DNA of 60,398 nt from contig SVHH01000007.1 of NCBI GenBank assembly GCA_015055945.1, positions 1 to 60,398 of the forward strand, given 5' to 3'. Origin of the DNA: Clostridiales bacterium. GTDB taxonomy: Bacteria > Bacillota > Clostridia > Christensenellales > Borkfalkiaceae. The translations under genes and the position numbers were made by a program. A model generated the notes under the pieces. The model worked only from the letters and a program-made list of their open reading frames with translations, had not been told where the DNA came from and searched no databases. Below are positions 51,323 through 57,927 of this stretch, in pieces. The number at the start of each line of letters is the position of its first letter. The first letter of the stretch is position 1.

Positions 51323-52363
51323 ATGAGTTGTTTGATGAAATTTAAGTGGGTAAAACTACCACGCAAAATTATACCGCAAAAGAAAGGAATTATGGGGTAT
51401 TGGATGAAACTCGCCGCAAGGGTTGCTTTTAGAAAAGGGCAATCCTTTTATTGTGGACACACCAATGAGGTAAATCCTGGTGAATGGGTTGGTGGAATTA
51501 TGGGATTAAAGAGTATTCTTGGTCTTAAGTCGAAAGAAAAGGCGATGCACGTTATGGATGAACTTGCTAGATTTGGATACATAACTTATAACATTGATGT
51601 TCAAACAAAAAAATTAACGTATAAGATAAATGACTGGGTTATCGAATGTTCAGGGAAAGCATGTTTAGGCGATAATACTTATGCAACTAACGATTACGGT
51701 TTTCTTTGCGTACCAAGAAATATTACTGAACGTCTTGTAAGTAAAGGGTATGAATTTGGCGAATCTGATGCGTGGTTAGACCTTTGGATTCATACAATTT
51801 ATGAAGATAGAAAAAATTTTTTAACTTTTTTTGCTCCAATGGTAAGGTTTCAAGAATTGAATGTCTTCTTATCATTGGAGACACTTAGTAAACGCTGGGG
51901 CTGGGAAAAGACAAAAACGTGGAGATTTTTACAAAAAAATAAGGAGGTGTTTGAATTATATCGTCTTCCTGGAACATATGGTTGTTTGCTATTCAATAAG
52001 TTGTATCCGACCAGTAAAGATATTGTATTACCAAACCAGTTAGAAATAATTGAAGTGATTTTGAAAACACGTCAGACATTAGAAGATATGAACGTAGATT
52101 GCACTCACGGGAATCTAGGGTATCTTATCGAAACAATGGGAGAGGATTTTACAAACCTAATTATCGGTGAGAAAGAAAAAAATAGCGTTGCACTTTTTCA
52201 TTATATAATACGCGCGTATATTTCTCCGTGTTGGAAAGACGTTAAAATTAGTTGTGACTGCAAAGAATATTATATATTACTCAAAAGAGAAGTTATTGAA
52301 CTAAATAAAATACGTGGTCCTTGTGTGTCTCTGGATTTACACGATAAGGAGAATCAGCAATGA
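51323..52363 (+). CDS. Winged-helix protein, possible replication/transfer initiator
   Basis: A 346-residue protein without a clear family. A segment near residues 183-200, SLETLSKRWGWEKTKTWRFL, resembles the winged helix of phage replisome-organiser and element replication proteins. Cysteines are scattered (CLGDN, CSGKAC, CDCKEYY). It overlaps the next gene by 4 bp, and together they could control replication or transfer of the element. Start supported by AAGGAGGT. Its function is not assigned. Confidence 0.55.
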   Translation: MSCLMKFKWVKLPRKIIPQKKGIMGYWMKLAARVAFRKGQSFYCGHTNEVNPGEWVGGIMGLKSILGLKSKEKAMHVMDELARFGYITYNIDVQTKKLTYKINDWVIECSGKACLGDNTYATNDYGFLCVPRNITERLVSKGYEFGESDAWLDLWIHTIYEDRKNFLTFFAPMVRFQELNVFLSLETLSKRWGWEKTKTWRFLQKNKEVFELYRLPGTYGCLLFNKLYPTSKDIVLPNQLEIIEVILKTRQTLEDMNVDCTHGNLGYLIETMGEDFTNLIIGEKEKNSVALFHYIIRAYISPCWKDVKISCDCKEYYILLKREVIELNKIRGPCVSLDLHDKENQQ

Positions 52364-53025
52364 AAGAAAAAAAAGAAACTAATGAAATGAGAAAGGCAGA
52401 AATGTCCAAAGAAATTAATGTGATGAAACAAGAACATTCGGATTTTTTAAGGTTGTTCTTGGACGGTACACTTACTGGTGATACCAAGAAAGTTGATGAA
52501 GTTCTACAAGACTTTAAGAATAATAAGATGCCGAAGGCATTTCATAACACTAGATTACTACTTAGAAATTACAAAAAAATAGTTTGGTTGGTTGAATGTT
52601 TTCCTGAATTTATTGCAACGGAACTTGCTCAACCATTAGAGAGCGTTGATAAACTTTTGGCTCGTGTTGATGGAGAATTAGCGTTTGGGAATAAAAAACT
52701 TGATAGGAAATTAGCTAGCATTGAAAAGACAAGAATGGTTTTGGAATTGGTGAACGATGCAATAAGTGTCTTGCAGAAAATGCCTAAGGGCGAAAATATG
52801 TATCAAGTTATTTATTTGACTTATGCAACGCAAGAAGATTTGACCATTGATGATATTTTGTACCGATTAAATATATCGAGAAAGAAATATTATTTACTTA
52901 GGGACCAAGCTATAGCATTAATTTCTATTCGTTTATGGACGAGCGCAGACAAGGATTTGGCATTTTGGTTAGAGTTGCTGTACATTTATGAAAACAGAAA
53001 AAAAGATGGAGGTGAAGATAATTAA
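52360..53025 (+). CDS. Sigma-region-4-like regulator (ArpU/RinA type)
   Basis: A 221-residue protein, mostly helical and charged. The C-terminal segment, TIDDILYRLNISRKKYYLLR (residues about 165-184), has the helix-turn-helix pattern of sigma-70 region 4 and of ArpU/RinA-like phage late regulators. It is translationally coupled to the winged-helix gene (ATGA overlap). A role as activator of the transfer genes is plausible but inferred. Confidence 0.55.
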   Translation: MKEKKETNEMRKAEMSKEINVMKQEHSDFLRLFLDGTLTGDTKKVDEVLQDFKNNKMPKAFHNTRLLLRNYKKIVWLVECFPEFIATELAQPLESVDKLLARVDGELAFGNKKLDRKLASIEKTRMVLELVNDAISVLQKMPKGENMYQVIYLTYATQEDLTIDDILYRLNISRKKYYLLRDQAIALISIRLWTSADKDLAFWLELLYIYENRKKDGGEDN

Positions 53026-53040
53026 GGCGTTGAAAAGTGA

Positions 53041-53069
53041 TTGAAATATTTTTTTATATTTGATATAAT
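53041..53069 (+). promoter_or_regulatory. Promoter of unknown gene 53164
   Basis: TTGAAA (53041-53046) and TATAAT (53064-53069) are 17 bp apart. A transcript would begin near 53076 and enter the hairpin at 53091. Confidence 0.75.
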
Positions 53070-53090
53070 ATAAGTAAACTAACAGTCTTA

Positions 53091-53131
53091 AGGTGGCAGA
53101 CTGATTAATAATTTTAATTGGTCTGCCATTT
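53091..53131 (+). terminator. Leader hairpin/attenuator before gene 53164
   Basis: An 18-bp stem (53091-53108 with 53114-53131) with a 5-nt loop. Four of its pairs are G-U on the plus strand, so it is suited to RNA rather than to a DNA palindrome. It is followed by ATTTATG, a weak T-tract, and ends 32 nt before the start codon. Confidence 0.6.
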
Positions 53132-53163
53132 ATTTATGTAAATTAGTATACAGGAGGTAAACA

Positions 53164-53646
53164 ATGAAAGAAAAAAATAAATTTACATTAGAAAAAATAG
53201 ATGAATTGTTAAGCCTTCTTGTAGGATATGAAACACAAAAGTACACATTTGAAAACAAAGGATATGATTTTCTTGATGTAGGACAGTTGTTTGTAAAAGT
53301 TAAAAATCCTGAGAAGACAAACGATTTATCAATCAAAACAAGTGACGTATTTACATTATTTTTTGCAGGAACGCAAAAAGAATTCCCTGCAAATGAACAA
53401 GGGTTTAATGAATTAAAAATACTTGTGCAGGCTATACTTGATTGCTCTCAGTGTGTTTATGTTCTAAATACAACGGATGGCTCTCGTTATGCGATAGGGA
53501 AGGTTTTATCCGTAAAGGAAATTAATGATAAAACTATTAAAAATATAATTAATTCTTTTGCGGAATTTAGGAAAATGAAGATGAAGAACGCAAAACTTAG
53601 GCTTATTGCGTGGCAATCGGAGTATAATAAAGAGTTCTGTCTTTAG
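53164..53646 (+). CDS. Unknown element protein
   Basis: A 160-residue soluble protein that I do not recognise. It has no signal peptide or membrane helix, a charged N-terminus and a C-terminal helix rich in Lys/Met (KMKMKNAKLR). RBS AGGAGGT. Its own promoter and leader hairpin, and its place just before the transfer module, suggest an accessory or regulatory role. Confidence 0.6.
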   Translation: MKEKNKFTLEKIDELLSLLVGYETQKYTFENKGYDFLDVGQLFVKVKNPEKTNDLSIKTSDVFTLFFAGTQKEFPANEQGFNELKILVQAILDCSQCVYVLNTTDGSRYAIGKVLSVKEINDKTIKNIINSFAEFRKMKMKNAKLRLIAWQSEYNKEFCL

Positions 53647-53696
53647 AAAAAGATTCTTAAGATTGAGACTTTTTAGAGAAGAATATTAAAAATTTC

Positions 53697-53804
53697 TTAA
53701 AAGGATACGAAACATACACAAAAAATATACAAAACTTACACAAAAAAGAGATATAAAGGGAATTCCTAATGTGTTAAAATGATATCGTGGAAAAATTGAA
53801 ACCA
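53697..53804 (+). repeat. Tandem module copy 1: iterons and promoter
   Basis: First copy of a unit repeated 172 bp downstream. It holds two iterons, AAACATACACAAAAAA (53710) and AAACTTACACAAAAAA (53732), 22 bp apart, then the extended -10 TGT-TAAAAT (53775-53780) and a common transcript start, GTGGAAAAATTGAAACCA. Confidence 0.85.
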
Positions 53805-53850
53805 GACGTGAAACCACCGTTTTGATATGCAAATCAAATGGTGGTTTTTT
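53787..53850 (+). ncRNA. Candidate small RNA 1 of the tandem module
   Basis: Predicted transcript of about 64 nt from the extended -10 promoter to the terminator. The 3' hairpin pairs ACCACC (53812) with GGTGGT (53840), extended through TTTGAT/ATCAAA with a bulge, and ends in six Ts (53845-53850). It shares its first 18 nt with RNA 2. No ORF lies within it. Confidence 0.45.
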
Positions 53851-53868
53851 AGTTAAATTTTAATTTTT

Positions 53869-53976
53869 TTAAAAAGATACGAAACTTACACAAAAAATAT
53901 ACAAAACTTACACAAAAAAGAGATTTAACGGGGATTCTCAATGTGTTAAAATGGTATCGTGGAAAAATTGAAACCA
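53869..53976 (+). repeat. Tandem module copy 2: iterons and promoter
   Basis: Second copy of the 172-bp-period unit. The iterons AAACTTACACAAAAAA occur at 53882 and 53904, and the extended -10 TGT-TAAAAT lies at 53947-53952. Differences from copy 1 are a handful of substitutions. The downstream terminator sequence is unrelated, so only the control part was duplicated. Confidence 0.85.
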
Positions 53977-54020
53977 AACGAACGCACCGCTTAGGAAAAC
54001 TATCCTAAACGGTGTTTTTG
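53959..54020 (+). ncRNA. Candidate small RNA 2 / leader of the transfer operon
   Basis: Predicted transcript of about 62 nt from the second module. The terminator pairs CACCG-C-TTAGGA with TCCTAA-A-CGGTG (53985-54014), followed by five Ts. It ends 27 nt before the VirB2-like start, so it could be a leader whose terminator must be passed to express the transfer genes. Confidence 0.5.
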
Positions 54021-54046
54021 TTTACTAAAAAAAGGAGGTAAAAAGT

Positions 54047-54409
54047 ATGCAAGCAGAAAAGCAAAAAGGTGCTTGGATAAAAATTGTATACTGGTCTCTT
54101 GTCTTTGCTTTCATGGCTATTCTTGTTTGTATGCAGACAACGTTTGCAGCAACTGAAACTATGTGGGATAGATTTGAAACCGTTATGAACGATTTTTATT
54201 ATAAGCTTCTTGGTATCAGTACCATTATTGCTGTTGCGATGGCAGCAGTGGCTTTGGTTGTAAGAATGGTTTCTAGGAACCAAAAAGCAGTAGATGAAGC
54301 AAGTGCTTGGTTGAAGAGAATTTTAATTACTTGGGTTATATTGAATTCTCTCGGACTAATTGTAGCGTATGTACAACCGCTTATTGCGGGCGGAAATTAC
54401 GTTGGGTAA
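54047..54409 (+). CDS. VirB2/TrbC-like pilin candidate
   Basis: A 120-residue protein with an N-terminal signal-like helix ending at TTFAATETM (possible cleavage after Ala-Ala), then two further membrane helices (ISTIIAVAMAAVALVVRM and ILITWVILNSLGLIVAYV). Size and topology fit the VirB2 pilin or analogous small subunit of Gram-positive type IV systems. It has a perfect AAAGGAGGT and lies directly before the VirB6-like gene. Confidence 0.65.
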   Translation: MQAEKQKGAWIKIVYWSLVFAFMAILVCMQTTFAATETMWDRFETVMNDFYYKLLGISTIIAVAMAAVALVVRMVSRNQKAVDEASAWLKRILITWVILNSLGLIVAYVQPLIAGGNYVG

Positions 54410-54439
54410 ACCTAATCAAGGAAAGGGAGGTGATAACAA

Positions 54440-56512
54440 TTGCTTGATTGGATGTTTGAAGGGATAGTTGACTGGGTTAGCGGTGTTGTCACGGACCTCA
54501 TGGACGCTGTTTCTGGATTATTCTTAAATGCGCTCGGTACAGATATGACGGCAATGGAAGAATATTTTCCTTTTGTCGCAAGTGCGTTTACTGTAATGCA
54601 GTATATGGCTTGGGCGTTGTTGTTTTTAATAACAGTGTGGCAACTGTTCAAGGCTTTCAGCGGACCACTTGGGGAATCTGAAAATCCTTGGACATTAATT
54701 TTTAAGAGTGCGTTATTTGCGTTATTGATTTATTTCGCTAAACCTATATTCTTATATATATTGAATATAGCGAAAGCTCCGTACACGGCTTTAATGGACG
54801 TGGTTGTATCAAAAGAGCATTTCACTTTTGCGGGAATTGAAGGAGCTCTACGAAATGGTTTAACCAACTTCATTTCAATGGTATCGGTGGTGGGTGAAAT
54901 CTTAATCCTTATATTAATTATTGCACTCGGATGGAACTATTTCAAATTATTATTGGAAGTCGTAGAAAGATATATCGTTGTTGGTGTTCTTTGTTATACT
55001 TCGCCATTGGCTTATTCGATGGGTGCGTCACAAAGTACCAGCCAAGTATTTAAGTCATGGTGTAGAATGGTAGGCTCACAGTTATTACTATTAATAATGA
55101 ACGTTTGGTTCCTACGAGCATTTAACAGTTCGGTGGGACATTACGTTGGAGCAGGGGGAGCACTAACAAACGGACACGGAAGCGTATTCCTTTGGTTGTT
55201 CTGTGCTCTGGCATTCTTAAAGACGGCTCAAAGGTTTGATGCATACCTTGCATCAATAGGTCTCAACGTAGCACAAACAGGAACTGGTCTTGGTTTTGAA
55301 TTACTTATGGCCGCAAGATTAGTAACAAGCGGTATGGGTGGTTTCTCAAGAGCTGGAAATGTGTTTGGTTCTGGTGCAGGCGGTGTTGCCGCTGCTGGTG
55401 GCGCAGGTGGTTTCTTCAGTAGATTCAAAGGGAACTCATTTGTTAGGGATTCCGTTGTTCAAGGAGGAACACGAATGGGCGCTGGTGGTGCAATTGGTGT
55501 TGTGGGACGAGCCTTTGGCGGAGTTGCAGCAAGAAACGGTGCGACTTTAACGGGTGAATCGATTGCGTCTGTTGCGGGAAGACATCCCAGCGTTTCAGGA
55601 ACCATCGGAGGAGATATTGCTAATAAGAGTTTGGGAAACTATATGCCACACCTTAAAGGGAAAACACTTAGCGATACTCAAATAACGGGTGGTAAGATAT
55701 CTACGACCGCTATCGGAACTGACGGTAAACAAGCGGCATTAAGTATGTATAGTGCTGAGCAGTTTGAAAAGCCGAGCGAACCACATTCAATTGTTACGGC
55801 AACGGATGGAAGTAAATGGTATCAAACGGCAAGTGGTGCTGGGGCAGGAGAATATAATGATTTGTCTGGTTTCCAAAATGGTGTTATGGATAGTGGGCAG
55901 GTTTCAACTATGTTCCCCGGAGTAGAAAACGGAACTGTATTAAGGTCTGTTGGCGATGGGGTAGTTGAAGCAAGTAATGCTAATGGTAATACTCTTTGGT
56001 ATAACAGTGCTTACTTTGATGAACCGGACGCTCCACACTCAACCTTGTACACAGAGAACGGGGTTGCATGGTATGCAATGAATCCTAATGCTGAAATGCC
56101 GTCTTTTGAAAGTGGTAGCGATGCAACGGATTATAATATCGCACAATTCCAAAACTTTATGCCTGGATATGAGGGGACCGTTACGTCTGTAAGTGAAGGA
56201 GATAATGGAAGATTTGAAATCCGACATGAAGACGGTTCTGGAACTCGTTTCTATGATTCGAATCAATATGAAACACCGAGAAACGATTATACCGTGTATG
56301 AAGACAATACCGGACATCAATGGTATGCCGTAGATGGAACACCTGCGGTTGAACGTCGTCCCGTTTACGAGAACGGCGAGCCAGTATATAATGGCGATAA
56401 TGTAAGAACGGTATCGGTTGAAACCGTGAGATATAGGGGAGAACCTTCAAGATTCGGAACTCCTAAATCAAGAACAGATTCTTTTGACCGAGAACCTAGA
56501 AGAAAAAGATGA
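54440..56512 (+). CDS. VirB6/TrbL-like membrane transfer protein with repeat tail
   Basis: A 690-residue protein. Residues 1-290 contain several membrane helices and resemble the VirB6-type channel subunit of clostridial conjugative elements. A Gly/Ala-rich linker (about 295-360) follows. Then comes a soluble tail with an exact 84-residue repeat: QFEKPSEPHS (441), YFDEPDAPHS (525) and QYETPRNDYT (609), each followed about 20 residues on by a WY pair. The last 25 residues are Arg-rich. TTG 54440 is the start, set by GGGAGGTGA 6 nt ahead. The tail is unusual for the family. Confidence 0.75.
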   Translation: MLDWMFEGIVDWVSGVVTDLMDAVSGLFLNALGTDMTAMEEYFPFVASAFTVMQYMAWALLFLITVWQLFKAFSGPLGESENPWTLIFKSALFALLIYFAKPIFLYILNIAKAPYTALMDVVVSKEHFTFAGIEGALRNGLTNFISMVSVVGEILILILIIALGWNYFKLLLEVVERYIVVGVLCYTSPLAYSMGASQSTSQVFKSWCRMVGSQLLLLIMNVWFLRAFNSSVGHYVGAGGALTNGHGSVFLWLFCALAFLKTAQRFDAYLASIGLNVAQTGTGLGFELLMAARLVTSGMGGFSRAGNVFGSGAGGVAAAGGAGGFFSRFKGNSFVRDSVVQGGTRMGAGGAIGVVGRAFGGVAARNGATLTGESIASVAGRHPSVSGTIGGDIANKSLGNYMPHLKGKTLSDTQITGGKISTTAIGTDGKQAALSMYSAEQFEKPSEPHSIVTATDGSKWYQTASGAGAGEYNDLSGFQNGVMDSGQVSTMFPGVENGTVLRSVGDGVVEASNANGNTLWYNSAYFDEPDAPHSTLYTENGVAWYAMNPNAEMPSFESGSDATDYNIAQFQNFMPGYEGTVTSVSEGDNGRFEIRHEDGSGTRFYDSNQYETPRNDYTVYEDNTGHQWYAVDGTPAVERRPVYENGEPVYNGDNVRTVSVETVRYRGEPSRFGTPKSRTDSFDREPRRKR

Positions 56513-56544
56513 TCACACAAGTTTCTCCTTTTTATATTTTTTTT

Positions 56545-56597
56545 AATAGCGTAAATACGCCCATTGTTAAAAAGCTTTGGGCGTATGATAAGCTATT
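56545..56597 (+). promoter_or_regulatory. Nested inverted repeat after VirB6-like gene
   Basis: AATAGC (56545) pairs with GCTATT (56592) and ATACGCCCA (56555) with TGGGCGTAT (56578), separated by small internal loops. A TATAAT (56597-56602) starts at its last base, so it may be an operator or an RNA processing/stabilising hairpin. Confidence 0.5.
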
Positions 56598-56638
56598 ATA
56601 ATATGGGAGAATTTAATAAAACTTAATATAATTATGAT

Positions 56639-56670
56639 AAGAGTCGGTAAAAAGTTATCGGCTCTTTTTT
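56639..56670 (+). terminator. Leader terminator before gene 56694
   Basis: AAGAGTCGGT (56639) and ATCGGCTCTT (56657) form a 10-bp stem with two G-U pairs, followed by Ts to 56670. It ends 23 nt before the GTG start and lies just upstream of AAGGAGGT. Confidence 0.8.
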
Positions 56671-56693
56671 CATGCGAAGGAGGTAAATATTTT

Positions 56694-57593
56694 GTGGCAG
56701 AACAAACAAAACAACAAGTCGGCGACGGTAAAGACAATTACGGGCAGGCCGCAAAAAATATATCAAAAGCCGCCAAAGGTATTGGCAAAGCAGCGGCGAA
56801 CACCGCAAAAGAGGGTGCAAAAGCAACGGCAAACGTCGCGGCCCAGACAGTAAAAGCTGGTGTAAAAACAGGTAAAGCTGTTTCTCAAATTGCAGCAGGC
56901 ACAGCAGCAGGTGGACCGTGGGGAGCGATTATTTCAGCAGCGTGGTCAATGCGCCATACGTTGTTTAAGATTTTTGTTTCTATAACGCTAGTTATTGTTT
57001 TTATAGTCGTTGCAATTCTTTCTATCCCTAGTATTATTTTTGATACAATTTTCGGAAATAAGTTCGAAGGATTAGGAGAGCAAACGTCAATAGTACAAGC
57101 TTATGAAGAGTTGTCAAACACGGTGGACGATATTATAGATATTGCTTTTGAGCTTACGTTAGGTAGAGTTGACGATATTATTTCTATTGGTAACTATGAT
57201 TACTCAATGTCTATGAAACATCTAACGTATACAAGACCAACAAGCAATGATTATGATACCTATTATATTATTGCAGCGTATTCTGTTTCAATGAATCAGC
57301 AAGGGACAAGTCAAGAAAATTTCGCCAATAAACTTAACAGCGTAAGCACTTTGATGTTCCCTATAAAATATCAAATTTGCAAAGCGAACCGAATAATAGA
57401 TACATTACTTGGTCCAATAGATGAAATCTTTGAGTACGTTGTTTGTACGATATTACCATTTGATCCAAGCTCAATATTAACAGCATTCGATTTGGACTTG
57501 AATGCAAAGTATGGTGAGTTTGATATTACAAATGGTGAGGCTATTGAGTTTATGGCAACGGCTTTAGAAAAAACGCTAAATGAAGGAGGATGA
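56694..57593 (+). CDS. Transfer-module membrane protein with Ala/Lys-rich head
   Basis: A 299-residue protein starting at GTG 56694, decided by AAGGAGGT; the open frame upstream is the leader terminator. Residues 1-75 are an Ala/Lys/Gly helix with repeated KAAKG-type blocks, followed by one membrane helix (IFVSITLVIVFIVVAILSI) and a domain of about 180 residues outside. The head and helix resemble CD1108-type proteins of Clostridioides elements, which often carry a peptidoglycan hydrolase; no such domain is visible here. Confidence 0.55.
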   Translation: MAEQTKQQVGDGKDNYGQAAKNISKAAKGIGKAAANTAKEGAKATANVAAQTVKAGVKTGKAVSQIAAGTAAGGPWGAIISAAWSMRHTLFKIFVSITLVIVFIVVAILSIPSIIFDTIFGNKFEGLGEQTSIVQAYEELSNTVDDIIDIAFELTLGRVDDIISIGNYDYSMSMKHLTYTRPTSNDYDTYYIIAAYSVSMNQQGTSQENFANKLNSVSTLMFPIKYQICKANRIIDTLLGPIDEIFEYVVCTILPFDPSSILTAFDLDLNAKYGEFDITNGEAIEFMATALEKTLNEGG

Positions 57594-57594
57594 T

Positions 57595-57927
57595 ATGGAT
57601 GAAAGAGAACTAGAAAACGTATATAGTATTCCAGTTAATTATACCGATTCAGGTAAGTTGCTTGGTGGATTGCTTTCCTGGAGAAATGCTATTGAAACAA
57701 TTATATTAGTTGTGGCTTTAGGATTTGTAGAATTAAAGTTAATACCAATGCCTGATATGGTAAAGGTAGTGGTAATGACAATAACGTTAGTACCGCTTGC
57801 AATATTTAGTGCGATGGGTGTTGACGGTGATTCTTTACTACAGTTTTTAGGTCGGATTCTAAAGCATCTATTTAAGAGAAAAAAATTACATTTCAAAAGG
57901 GTGGACGTAAAAAATGAAGAAAAATAA
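57595..57927 (+). CDS. PrgI family conjugal transfer protein
   Basis: A 110-residue protein with two membrane helices (AIETIILVVALGFVEL and VKVVVMTITLVPLAIF) after the family start YSIPVNYTDSGKLLGG. PrgI proteins always precede VirB4 in Gram-positive conjugation modules and probably act like VirB3. ATG 57595 is chosen by AGGAGG at 57584-57589; it begins 1 bp after the previous stop and overlaps virB4 by 14 bp. Confidence 0.9.
   Translation: MDERELENVYSIPVNYTDSGKLLGGLLSWRNAIETIILVVALGFVELKLIPMPDMVKVVVMTITLVPLAIFSAMGVDGDSLLQFLGRILKHLFKRKKLHFKRVDVKNEEK

Noticed and set aside
53697-53976. Short repeats taken for a CRISPR array
   Set aside because: Only two units with a 172-bp period, promoter and terminator content, no spacers and no cas genes.
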